64,000 bases of DNA from Deltaproteobacteria bacterium (GTDB lineage: Bacteria; Desulfobacterota; Desulfomonilia; UBA1062), in assembly GCA_018433775.1 (NCBI GenBank), contig JAHDQN010000022.1, positions 96,515-160,514 of the forward strand. Reading direction: 5' to 3'. The stretch's first letter is position 1. Each line of letters begins with the position of its first letter. Under the pieces are notes generated by a model that did no database searches, was not told the origin of the DNA, and saw only the letters and a program-made list of their open reading frames with translations. Shown one piece after another: positions 1-7,700 of this stretch. The translations under genes and the position numbers were made by a program.

Positions 1-82
1 TCTGAACCTCGACAATGAGTTCCTCGGACAACGAGTTCTCCAGATACTCCTGAAACAGGGCCGAACAGAGCTTGCAGTTCAT
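1..82 (-). CDS. Anti-sigma factor, N-terminal fragment (cut by window edge)
   Basis: Only the first 27 codons are inside the window. They begin MNCKLCSALFQEYLENSLSE, which matches the opening of zf-HC2 anti-sigma factors: an early Cys followed by an LxxYLxxxLS helix. The zinc-binding HxxxCxxC part would lie outside the window. The ATG overlaps the stop codon of the upstream ECF sigma factor as ATGA, so the two are almost certainly translationally coupled. Such proteins usually sit at the inner membrane and hold the partner sigma factor inactive. Identification rests on a short N-terminus plus position, so it is probable rather than proven. Confidence 0.6.
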   Translation of the reverse strand, partial: MNCKLCSALFQEYLENSLSEELIVEVQ

Positions 83-684
83 TCTTCCTCCCTTGAAGGC
101 TCGGTGTACTTGCTGAAGTACTCTGAAAGGAGCTGCCTCAGAATGAGCCTGCCTCTGTGCAACCTGGATTTGACTGCCGGGACGCTGATACCGAGTGTCT
201 CGGCGATCTCCTCATTCTTGAGCCCTTCCACGTCCTTGAGGACTACCACGGTCCTCATGGCCTCCGGAAGCGAGTCGATGGACTTTCTCAAGACCTCCTT
301 GCTCTCCTCGGAGAGCAGCACGTCGTCCGGAAGGTTGGTCCAATCATACTCCAAGTACTGTTCCTGATCAATATCTTCTACAGGAGTCTGTTCGGAGAAC
401 TTTTTCTCTTTCCTCAGATAGCCGTACGCGGCATTGGTGGTCACCCGGTAGAGCCAGGTGGAGAAATACGCCTCGGTGGTCAGGGTGCCGATCTTGGCGA
501 TGACGGTCAGGAACACGTCCTGCATGATCTCTTCAGCGGCGTGGGCATCTCGAGTAAGGTGATATGCGAGGTTGTATACCTTATTCGAGTAGCGCTTCAC
601 GATTTCCTCCATGGCCGAGGGATCGCCCTGCTTGACTTCGCGCACCAGATCCGCGTCGGTCTGTTTATCCTTTTTCTTACCCAT
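79..684 (-). CDS. ECF-family (RpoE-like) RNA polymerase sigma factor
   Basis: A 201-residue sigma-70 family protein of the extracytoplasmic-function group, which directs RNA polymerase to a small stress or envelope regulon. Region 2 spans about residues 25-93 (EEIMQDVFLTVI, then FSTWLYRVTTNAAYGYLRK) and region 4 spans about 130-188, with the helix-turn-helix at 157-178 (NEEIAETLGISVPAVKSRLHRGR). Region 3 is missing, as expected for ECF factors. The acidic linker at 100-130 is typical. The ATG is one base after the gcvPB stop and an AAGAAGG stretch serves as ribosome binding site. It is therefore the distal part of the glycine cleavage transcript unless it has an internal promoter. The following gene is a probable anti-sigma factor. 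Confidence 0.93.
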   Translation of the reverse strand: MGKKKDKQTDADLVREVKQGDPSAMEEIVKRYSNKVYNLAYHLTRDAHAAEEIMQDVFLTVIAKIGTLTTEAYFSTWLYRVTTNAAYGYLRKEKKFSEQTPVEDIDQEQYLEYDWTNLPDDVLLSEESKEVLRKSIDSLPEAMRTVVVLKDVEGLKNEEIAETLGISVPAVKSRLHRGRLILRQLLSEYFSKYTEPSREEE

Positions 685-2178
685 TTAGATACCTTCTTCT
701 CCGGGTTGGATTCGCCCGTCAGGCCAGGTAAGTATGAGATTCCTCGCCGCCCATACCTCATCCACCCGGGAGACAGGGGCGGTCCGGGGCGATTCGTGGG
801 TTTTTTCCGGCTCCTCGCGGCTCATGGCTGCGATATTTTCCATGGCCTGGACGAACCGGTCCAGCTCTTCCAGAGGCTCCGTCTCCGTGGGTTCGATCAT
901 GAGCGCACCGGCCACCACCAGGGGGAAGTAGACGGTGGGCGGATGGAATCCGAAATCCATGAGGGTCTTCGCCATGTCCATGGTCGTCACGCCGCCCTCC
1001 TTCTGCAGCGCGTCGCTCAAGACGAACTCATGGAGGGTGGGGGTCTCGTAAGCGAGGTCGAAGAGACTTTTCAGCCTGTTCTTGAGATAGAGCGCATTGA
1101 GGCTCGCGGTGGTCGCCGCCTCCCGCAGGCCCCGGGACCCCAGGCTCAGGATATACGCGAGCGCCCTGATGCACACGCTCACGTTTCCCAGGCAGGAATG
1201 CACCTTGCCGATGCTCTCCGGATGTGGTTCTTCTTCAAGGGCATACGCCCCCGAGCCGTCACGGACGATCCGGGGGGCGGGAAGGAAGGGTTCCAGCTCC
1301 TGCCTGACCAGCACGGGGCCGCTGCCCGGGCCGCCGCCTCCGTGGGGGGTGCCGAAGGTCTTGTGCAGGTTGACGTGCATGCAGTCGACCCCCATGTCTC
1401 CGGGCCGTGCGACGCCCATGATCGCGTTGAGATTGGCCCCGTCCATGTAGAGGTACGACCCGTTCTTGTGCAGGAGCTCTGCGATGGCGCCGATCTCCTG
1501 CTCGAAGATCCCTAAGGTGTTGGGGTTGGTGATCATGAGCGCGGCCGTGTCCCGGTCGAGATGCTGCCTCAGGATGGACGCCTCCAGATATCCCTTCTCT
1601 CCCGAGGGGATGGCCTTGGTGGCGAAACCGGCAATGGTGCATGAGGCCGGGTTGGTTCCATGGGCCGTGTCCGGGATGAGCACCGTGCGCCGCTTATCGC
1701 CCCTGCTCTTCAGCGCCCTGCTGATGACCATCATGCCGGTGAGCTCGCCGTGAGCGCCTGCCGCTGGCCAGAGCGAGCACGCGTCCATGCCGCAGATCTC
1801 CCCGAGGTGCTCCTGGAGCTGGGCGAGCCGCTCCAGCACGGGCTCCATGGCCGCAGTGTCGGCGGGATGGATCGGTGCAAGCCTGGCGGCAATCTCCTCG
1901 GTGATCTTGGGGTTGTACTTCATGGTGCACGACCCCAGCGGGTACATGCCGTGATCGATGCCGTAGTTCAGGCGGGAGAGCCTGGTGAAGTGCCTGACCG
2001 TCTCCACCTCCGAGACGTCGGGAAGATCCGGCAGATCCCCGGTGCCGGGCAGATCGGCGGCCCCGGCCGTGTCAAAGGGAGCGGGGAGCACGCGCTTGTT
2101 CTTTCCGGGCGCGCCTTTCAGGTTGAGCAGGGGTTCCCTCACCTCCGGGAAACGCGTTACATATTCGTTGCCAGACAT
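685..2178 (-). CDS. gcvPB: Glycine dehydrogenase (decarboxylating) subunit 2, P-protein beta
   Basis: The catalytic PLP subunit of the two-subunit P-protein, which decarboxylates glycine and passes the aminomethyl group to the lipoyl arm of GcvH. The PLP-binding lysine is K273 in HVNLHKTFGTPHGGGGPGSG, preceded by the conserved YMDGANLNAIMG segment. At 497 residues it fits the subunit family. The open frame runs further upstream, but the start is taken at 2178 because a GGAGGA at 2185-2190 lies six bases ahead and the conserved region begins soon after; an ATG at 2184 would touch the Shine-Dalgarno. It overlaps the end of gcvPA by about 22 bases. Confidence 0.96.
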   Translation of the reverse strand: MSGNEYVTRFPEVREPLLNLKGAPGKNKRVLPAPFDTAGAADLPGTGDLPDLPDVSEVETVRHFTRLSRLNYGIDHGMYPLGSCTMKYNPKITEEIAARLAPIHPADTAAMEPVLERLAQLQEHLGEICGMDACSLWPAAGAHGELTGMMVISRALKSRGDKRRTVLIPDTAHGTNPASCTIAGFATKAIPSGEKGYLEASILRQHLDRDTAALMITNPNTLGIFEQEIGAIAELLHKNGSYLYMDGANLNAIMGVARPGDMGVDCMHVNLHKTFGTPHGGGGPGSGPVLVRQELEPFLPAPRIVRDGSGAYALEEEPHPESIGKVHSCLGNVSVCIRALAYILSLGSRGLREAATTASLNALYLKNRLKSLFDLAYETPTLHEFVLSDALQKEGGVTTMDMAKTLMDFGFHPPTVYFPLVVAGALMIEPTETEPLEELDRFVQAMENIAAMSREEPEKTHESPRTAPVSRVDEVWAARNLILTWPDGRIQPGEEGI

Positions 2179-3461
2179 CTGCATTCCTCCTGGGTGTTCA
2201 TCTCGGTTACGGTGACGAGCACGGAACCGGGAATCTCCGGATACTGCCGTGAAACCGGGACGCCCGGGACGATCCCGGCGCTCTTGAGTTCTTTCAGCTT
2301 GTCCTCGTCCATGGGGATCGCGAACTCGTGGAAGACCGGGGCGGAGAAGACCGGCGCAATGCCCTTTTCCTTGAGCAGACCCATGAGAAAGCGTGCCCCG
2401 GCCGCGCACTGCAGTGCCGTTCTTTTAAGTCCCTCCGGCCCCATGGCGCTCAGGTAGATTGCGGCCCTCAGGGCACAGAGGCCCTGGTTCGTGCAGATGT
2501 TGGAGGTGGCCTTTTCCCTGCGGATGTGCTGCTCGCGCGTGGAGAGGGTGAGGCAGAAGGCCTGGGAGCCCTCACGGTCTTTCGTGAGCCCCACCACCCT
2601 GCCGGGCATGCGGCGGACATGCTCTTTCCGAGTGCAGAAAAAGCCCAGCAGGGGGCCTCCTGCGCCGGCCGGATTGCCGAAGGACTGTGCCTCGCCCAGC
2701 ACCACGTCGGGACCGTACTCTCCGGGGGCCTTCAGGACGCCCAGGGAGAGCGCCTCGGTGACCGCAACCCCCCAGAAGCCCGCCCTGCCCGAGACGACCC
2801 GGGCCACCTGTTCCATGGGTTCGATCACACCGAAGTAGTTTGGGCTCTGGATGAAGAAGGCCGTATCCGGACCCGCCGACTTTTCCAGGGCGTCGAGATC
2901 GGTCTGTCCCGTTACAGGGTCAAAGGGAATCTCCACGATCCCGTCAACTTCCGCATGAGCGAGATAGGTCCTGAGCACGCTGCGATAGGAAGGCTGCATG
3001 GCCCGCGTGACCGCCACCCGCCTGATGCCCTTGATCCTTAAGGCCATGAGGGCGGCCTCGGCCAGGGCCGTGGCCCCGTCGTACATGGACGCGTTGGACA
3101 CCTCCATGCCGGTGAGGCCGGCCATCATGCTCTGGTACTCGAAGATCGCCTGGAGGGTCCCCTGGCTGATCTCGGGCTGGTACGGGGTGTAGGCGGTGAC
3201 GAACTCCTGGCGCGAGGCCAGTGCGTCCACGGCCGCGGGGATGTGGTGGCGGTAGATCCCGCCCCCGGCAAAGACCACCCGGGAAGGACGGAAATCCAGC
3301 TCCCTGCGGAGCGATTCTTCGTCCTTCGGGCCTTCCACGGCAAGCCCGGCCCCGCAGAGCAGGGCGGGGGGGATGGTGGAGAAGACCTCGTCGGGGCGCT
3401 CGATCCCTATGGCGGCCAGAATTCTCCCGAGATCCTCACCATTGTGGGAGATATATGACAT
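2157..3461 (-). CDS. gcvPA: Glycine dehydrogenase (decarboxylating) subunit 1, P-protein alpha
   Basis: A 434-residue partner of GcvPB; the two together equal the single-chain P-protein of enterobacteria. The N-terminus (MSYISHNGEDLGRILAAIG) and the segments YTPYQPEISQGTLQAIFEYQ and EVSNASMYDGATA are hallmark family sequences. It belongs to the same fold as PLP enzymes but lacks the Schiff-base lysine, which is in GcvPB. The start is immediately after the gcvH stop, with an AGAGG in the gcvH tail as ribosome binding site. Order in the transcript is gcvT-gcvH-gcvPA-gcvPB, as in many anaerobes. Confidence 0.96.
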   Translation of the reverse strand: MSYISHNGEDLGRILAAIGIERPDEVFSTIPPALLCGAGLAVEGPKDEESLRRELDFRPSRVVFAGGGIYRHHIPAAVDALASRQEFVTAYTPYQPEISQGTLQAIFEYQSMMAGLTGMEVSNASMYDGATALAEAALMALRIKGIRRVAVTRAMQPSYRSVLRTYLAHAEVDGIVEIPFDPVTGQTDLDALEKSAGPDTAFFIQSPNYFGVIEPMEQVARVVSGRAGFWGVAVTEALSLGVLKAPGEYGPDVVLGEAQSFGNPAGAGGPLLGFFCTRKEHVRRMPGRVVGLTKDREGSQAFCLTLSTREQHIRREKATSNICTNQGLCALRAAIYLSAMGPEGLKRTALQCAAGARFLMGLLKEKGIAPVFSAPVFHEFAIPMDEDKLKELKSAGIVPGVPVSRQYPEIPGSVLVTVTEMNTQEECRCLATNM

Positions 3462-3854
3462 CTATTTCGCCTCTGCCTCGACATACGCCTGGTAGGCCCG
3501 CGCATCCATGAGCGTGTCGACCTGGGCGGGGTCGTTGACCTTCAGGACCACCATCCAGGCCTCTCCATAGCAGTCCTGATTCACGAGCTCGGGCGTGTCC
3601 GTGAGCGCCCCGTTCACTTTGAAGACCTCGCCGTCCACCGGCGCATAGATCTCGGAGACCGCCTTGACCGACTCCACGGTTCCGATCGGGTCTCCCTTGG
3701 CAACGACGGTGCCCACTTCCACAAGCTCGACGAACACGATGTCTCCCAGCTCGTGCTGGGCATAGTCCGTGATGCCGACTCTCATCATGCCGTCTTCCAC
3801 CATTTCGCCCCACTCATGATCTTCCGTATAATAAAGCTGCTCCGGTATTTCCAT
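3462..3854 (-). CDS. gcvH: Glycine cleavage system H protein (lipoyl carrier)
   Basis: A 130-residue lipoyl-domain protein that shuttles the aminomethyl intermediate between P-, T- and L-proteins. The lipoylation site is K64 in GTVESVKAVSEIYAPVDG, the classic H-protein motif. The N-terminal YYTEDHEWGE segment is also diagnostic. A GGAGGA seven bases ahead supports the ATG at 3854. The L-protein (dihydrolipoyl dehydrogenase) and lipoylation enzymes are not in this window. Confidence 0.97.
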   Translation of the reverse strand: MEIPEQLYYTEDHEWGEMVEDGMMRVGITDYAQHELGDIVFVELVEVGTVVAKGDPIGTVESVKAVSEIYAPVDGEVFKVNGALTDTPELVNQDCYGEAWMVVLKVNDPAQVDTLMDARAYQAYVEAEAK

Positions 3855-3876
3855 GGAAGTTCCTCCTCTGCATCGT

Positions 3877-4953
3877 TCATTTTCCGGCCGCTCTCACGAA
3901 CGGCGGCCGCACTACGGTTGATTTCAGGTGCCTGTCCCTCACGACGATCTCGACCTCGTCATTTTCCTCTACAGACTTGTCGAGGTAGGCCAGCGCGATC
4001 CCGGTGCCCAGGATCGGAGAGACGCTTCCCGAGGTGACGGCGCCTACCTTCTGCCCGTTCTTCATACATACGAACCCCTGCCGGGGAACGCCCCGCTCCT
4101 TGAGAACCAGCCCGCGCAGCCGCCGTGAAACGCCCTGCCCGGACTGCCGCTTCAGGGCCTCTAGGCCGATGAACCCGGGCTTGTCCAGGTCCACGGCAAA
4201 GTTCAGGCCGGCTTCTATCGGCGTGGTGGTCTCGTCGATGTCATTGCCGTGCAGGGGGTATCCCATCTCGAGCCTCAGGGTATCGCGCGCGCCCAGCCCG
4301 CACGGCCGGGCCCCCTGCTCCACCAGACTCGACCAGAGACCCGGTGCCTTCTCCGAGGGGAGGAAGATCTCCACCCCGCCCGCACCGGTATAGCCGGTCT
4401 TTGATATCATGATATCACAGTACTGCACGGTGGCAAGGACGGTGAAGGTGTAATTCTTCAGGGTATCCGGGTCGAAATCCAGATAATCCTTGAAGATGCG
4501 GGCCGCATCCGGGCCCTGGAGGGCGATCAGGGCCGTCTCTGCGCTCCTGTCTTCGATGACGGCGCCCTCGCGGTTCTGCCCGATGACCCAGCGGAGGTCG
4601 TTTTCGGTGTTGGATGCATTGACGCAGAGCATGTAGGCTTCTCCGGGCTCCACGCAGTATACGGTGAGGTCGTCGATGATGCCGCCCTGCTCGTTGAGGA
4701 AAAAGCTGTAGAGCACCCGGTTCTTCGGCATGGCCGGGATATCCCTGGTGAGAATCCGGTTGAGGAAGGGAACGCTCTCTTTGCCGCCGACCCGGATCTC
4801 TCCCATGTGGCTCGCATCGAAGAGCCCTGCCGAGTTTCGGACGGCCAGGTGCTCTTCCCGGATCCCGGTGTACCACACGGGCATCTCCCATCCGTGGAAA
4901 TCCACGATCCTGGCCCCGAGTTTTTCATGTTCATGATACAGTGGAGTTCTCAT
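3877..4953 (-). CDS. gcvT: Glycine cleavage system T protein, aminomethyltransferase
   Basis: Transfers the methylene group from aminomethyl-GcvH to tetrahydrofolate, releasing ammonia. 358 residues from the chosen ATG, the normal family length. The N-terminus MRTPLYHEHEKLGARIVDFHG is a standard GcvT opening (19 of the first residues are conserved in type), followed by SHMGEIRVGG and the C-terminal beta-barrel region. An in-frame ATG seven codons earlier (4974) would add MQKGWGA, which looks like untranslated leader containing AAAGGA, so 4953 is preferred. It is the first gcv gene behind folD; no glycine riboswitch was recognised in the 150-base gap. Confidence 0.95.
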   Translation of the reverse strand: MRTPLYHEHEKLGARIVDFHGWEMPVWYTGIREEHLAVRNSAGLFDASHMGEIRVGGKESVPFLNRILTRDIPAMPKNRVLYSFFLNEQGGIIDDLTVYCVEPGEAYMLCVNASNTENDLRWVIGQNREGAVIEDRSAETALIALQGPDAARIFKDYLDFDPDTLKNYTFTVLATVQYCDIMISKTGYTGAGGVEIFLPSEKAPGLWSSLVEQGARPCGLGARDTLRLEMGYPLHGNDIDETTTPIEAGLNFAVDLDKPGFIGLEALKRQSGQGVSRRLRGLVLKERGVPRQGFVCMKNGQKVGAVTSGSVSPILGTGIALAYLDKSVEENDEVEIVVRDRHLKSTVVRPPFVRAAGK

Positions 4954-5107
4954 TGCTCCCCATCCTTTCTGCATGCCGGTATTTTATTCGAGCGTATCCC
5001 TCTTATGCCTGCGCGCGCACGTATTCTCACAGGAAAGGCGCCTCCTTTTTACGAGACGGGTGCTCATAAGCCCCGCCGATTACATGCCGCAGCGCCAGGG
5101 AAATGAG

Positions 5108-5956
5108 TCAGGACACACGGGCCTTTGCCGCGATCAGGGTGTTGTCCAGCAGCATGGTGATCGTCATGGGGCCGACGCCGCCGGGAACCGGGGTGATGAG
5201 CGACGCGCGTTTCTTCGCCTCATCGAACTGAACGTCTCCCTTGAGCCCGGTTTCGGTCCGGTTCATGCCCACATCGATCACCACCGCCCCGTCCTTGATC
5301 CATTCGCCCCTGACGAACTCCGCCCTGCCGATGGCCGCCACAACGATGTCGGCCGCGGCCACCTTGTCGGCGAGGTTCCGGGTGCGCGAATGGCAGATCG
5401 TGATGGTGGCGTGCCGCATCATGAGCAGAAGCGCGGCAGGCTTGCCCACGATGTTGCTCCTGCCGATGATCACCGCGTCTTTCCCTTTTGGGTCCACCCC
5501 GTGCTCGTCGAGCATGTAGATGATGCCCCGGGGTGTGCACGGAACCAGGGTGGGCTCTCCCATGAGAAGCCTGCCCATGCTGTAGGGATGGAACCCGTCC
5601 ACGTCCTTGGAAGGGTCGATCCGCAGGAGCACCTCCCGCTCCTCGAGGTGAGCGGGCAGGGGGAGCTGGACCAGGATGCCGTCCACCTCGTTGTCGGCGT
5701 TGAGACGGTCGATCAGGGCCAGGAGCTCTTTCTGGGTCGTGCTCTCGTTCAGCAGGTATTCGAAGGATCGGATGCCGCACTGCTCGCAGCCGGCCTTTTT
5801 GTTCCGAACATAGATGGCAGAGGCGGGGTCCTGTCCCACGAGCACCACGGCCAGCCCCGGGGGCCTGCCGTATCTGCTGAGGAAGTCGTTCGCCTGCCGT
5901 GTTATTTCCTCGCGTTTTCTGCGGGAAAGTTCTTTTCCGTCGATGATGTTTCCCAC
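5108..5956 (-). CDS. folD: Methylenetetrahydrofolate dehydrogenase / methenyltetrahydrofolate cyclohydrolase
   Basis: A bifunctional 282-residue enzyme converting 5,10-methylene-THF to 10-formyl-THF in two steps. Y49 and K53 in YVRNKK correspond to the catalytic Tyr-Lys pair, QLPLPAHL is the substrate loop, and [14 protein letters not shown] with the downstream CHSRTRN forms the dinucleotide site. The start is GTG at 5956 with AAGGAGA six bases upstream. Placed just ahead of gcvT, its product can oxidise the methylene-THF made by the glycine cleavage complex, so a shared transcript makes metabolic sense. Confidence 0.96.
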   Translation of the reverse strand: MGNIIDGKELSRRKREEITRQANDFLSRYGRPPGLAVVLVGQDPASAIYVRNKKAGCEQCGIRSFEYLLNESTTQKELLALIDRLNADNEVDGILVQLPLPAHLEEREVLLRIDPSKDVDGFHPYSMGRLLMGEPTLVPCTPRGIIYMLDEHGVDPKGKDAVIIGRSNIVGKPAALLLMMRHATITICHSRTRNLADKVAAADIVVAAIGRAEFVRGEWIKDGAVVIDVGMNRTETGLKGDVQFDEAKKRASLITPVPGGVGPMTITMLLDNTLIAAKARVS

Positions 5957-5977
5957 CGTGTTCTCCTTAATTATTAT

Positions 5978-7042
5978 CTAAGTCTTGTAGACCCACTTGA
6001 CCGGAAGCGGGCGGAAGCTCACCGCGTGGGGCATGGGCAGGATCATCTCCATGTCCACGGCAAGCCAGCTGTAGTCGGGCCTCAAGATCCTGAGCTTGCC
6101 GTCCGGCGGCGGGGTCCCCCATTCGGTGTGTTTGTAGGTCACGAAGAGGATCACGTCGAAGAACTGCTCGGACTCTCCCAGGGCATATCCCTGCCGGAAG
6201 CTCTCCTCGGTGATGTTGTAGGTTTCGACGAGCTGTTTGACCAGCGCCTTGTCGAACTGGATGACCGCATAGCGGCCAACGCCCTTCTCGGAGTAGCGGG
6301 TGAGCGTCTTGGTCTCGGCGCTGGACACATATACGGTGGCGAGCCCGGGCACGGACTTGAGGTACTGGGCCGCGCTGAGCGCCCCGGTCCTGCGGCCCCC
6401 CGTTGCCTGATGGTGGCAGCCGTAGTATTCGAAGAGCTTCTGCTGGAGGATCTCCGCATAGCGCTCGCCTTTTTCGTAGAGGCTCTTGGAAACGTAGCGC
6501 AGCTCCTTTGCCAGGCTCTCGGCGGCCTCGGCGATGGGCCAGTCCATCTTGACGTGGAAGTGCGTCAGGGAATAGCGGTTGCGCTTCTTGTAGCGGTTGT
6601 CCCGCTGGATGAGCAGGCAGTAGTCCACGTCGATGAGCTTTTCCAGGAGCTCGAAAAAGGAGTCGCGTTCGAAGAACCGGATCGTAGAGTAGAAGGGGCG
6701 GTGGAACTTGATGTCGGGCACCAGGGAGATCGTATCCTTGCGCACCCGGTTGGTGTCGGAGAACCGGATGTACTTCTGGTGGACCTCATCCAGGGTGTCT
6801 TCGCAGAACATGAGGAAGAAGGGCCTGGTCTCGGACGACTCTTTGGAGAACTCCTTTTTTTTGGGCCTGAGCTCGCTGGAATCGACATAGGGGTAGGGTA
6901 TCTTCCTGGCCTGGCACCGCTGGTAGGGCTCTTCGAGGGCGATGGTCTTGAGCTTCCGCTCAAGCTCGTCCCGCAGGAACACATAGATCGAGCGCCGTAT
7001 CTTCTCGGTGTGTCCCAGTTCGAATCGCGAATTCTTTTCCAT
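5978..7042 (-). CDS. Conserved-looking protein of unknown function between rnpB and folD
   Basis: 354 residues, cytoplasmic by appearance: no signal peptide and no membrane segment. It is not recognised. The sequence is rich in Arg, Lys and aromatic residues in the first half (RFFERDSFFELLEKLIDVDY, then IQRDNRYKKRNRYSLTHFHV) and has a possible nucleophile-like CHHQATGGRRTG stretch in the middle, but no motif is decisive. Codon use resembles that of the neighbouring gcv genes and the frame is long and uninterrupted, so it is a real gene. It ends 22 bases before folD and starts about 55 bases downstream of RNase P RNA on the same strand. The ATG at 7042 has only a weak upstream GGAGCG, so the start could be a little further in. 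Confidence 0.8.
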   Translation of the reverse strand: MEKNSRFELGHTEKIRRSIYVFLRDELERKLKTIALEEPYQRCQARKIPYPYVDSSELRPKKKEFSKESSETRPFFLMFCEDTLDEVHQKYIRFSDTNRVRKDTISLVPDIKFHRPFYSTIRFFERDSFFELLEKLIDVDYCLLIQRDNRYKKRNRYSLTHFHVKMDWPIAEAAESLAKELRYVSKSLYEKGERYAEILQQKLFEYYGCHHQATGGRRTGALSAAQYLKSVPGLATVYVSSAETKTLTRYSEKGVGRYAVIQFDKALVKQLVETYNITEESFRQGYALGESEQFFDVILFVTYKHTEWGTPPPDGKLRILRPDYSWLAVDMEMILPMPHAVSFRPLPVKWVYKT

Positions 7043-7097
7043 GGAAAAAACCGATACGCTCCGTTATTCCTCAGCAATCACTATTAAAAAACAAGGC

Positions 7098-7487
7098 ATG
7101 AAGCAGTCCGTAAGCCGGGTTCTGTGTCCTGAGCCGGGTTGCCCCGGAACAGGCGGTGATCATTCATCTAGGGCGACAGTTGCCTGCCGCCTCGAGCGAC
7201 CTACCCAGGGGCGGGACGGGCAATCCCTTGTGCTTTCGGCCCCTCTTTTGGTCTTGCTCCGGATGGGGTTTACCGAGCTTCCCCGGTCACCCGGGGAACT
7301 GGTGAGCTCTTACCTCACCGTTTCACCCTTGCTCCCACTGAAAAAGGGAAGCGGTCTGTTTTCTGTGGCACTTTCCCTGGGGTCACCCCCGGTCGCCGTT
7401 AACGACCATCCTTGCCCTGCGGAGCCCGGACTTTCCTCTCGCGTCAGGCCGTTCGACCGGACGCCAGCGATCACCTGTCCTGCTTCA
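7098..7487 (-). ncRNA. rnpB: RNase P RNA, bacterial class A
   Basis: Catalytic RNA of ribonuclease P, which trims tRNA 5' ends. Read on the minus strand it starts with GAAGCAGGACAGGTGATCGC (P1/P2/CR-I region) and ends with GGCTTACGGACTGCTTCAT, whose terminal bases pair with the 5' end as helix P1. The conserved internal GAGGAAAGTCCGGGCTCC segment (at about 7422-7439) and the ACAGAA box near 7117-7130 are present. Length of about 390 bases fits a class A RNA. Ends are approximate within a few bases. Confidence 0.95.
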
Positions 7488-7700
7488 ACCTTTCACAATC
7501 CTTACAAGATGAAGATGTCGAATTCAAGTATGAAATGGGAAAACTCTTAAAATCCTGGTATGATGGTACCTCTTATGATGCATGAAAGGTAAGGATGGAT
7601 TCTTAAGGACTCATGCCTTTCCGCCCGCGGGGAAAGGCGATATGGTGCGTGGTGCCGGCCGTGTGCGGCTCACGGAAACAAGAAACGGGAGGAATGCCAG

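Noticed and set aside
157..1515. Long plus-strand open frame opposite the sigma factor and gcvPB
   Set aside because: Mirror of GC-rich coding sequence; low-complexity Arg/Gly/His-rich translation and no family resemblance.
2179..2409. Upstream extension of gcvPB to 2409
   Set aside because: Lies inside gcvPA coding sequence in another frame and lacks GcvPB similarity; GGAGGA supports 2178.
4954..5107. Possible glycine riboswitch ahead of gcvT
   Set aside because: No tandem aptamer core sequences or matching helices were found in the short gap.
4973..7087. 704-codon plus-strand open frame opposite folD and the unknown gene
   Set aside because: Antisense shadow of real minus-strand genes, with no recognisable domain.
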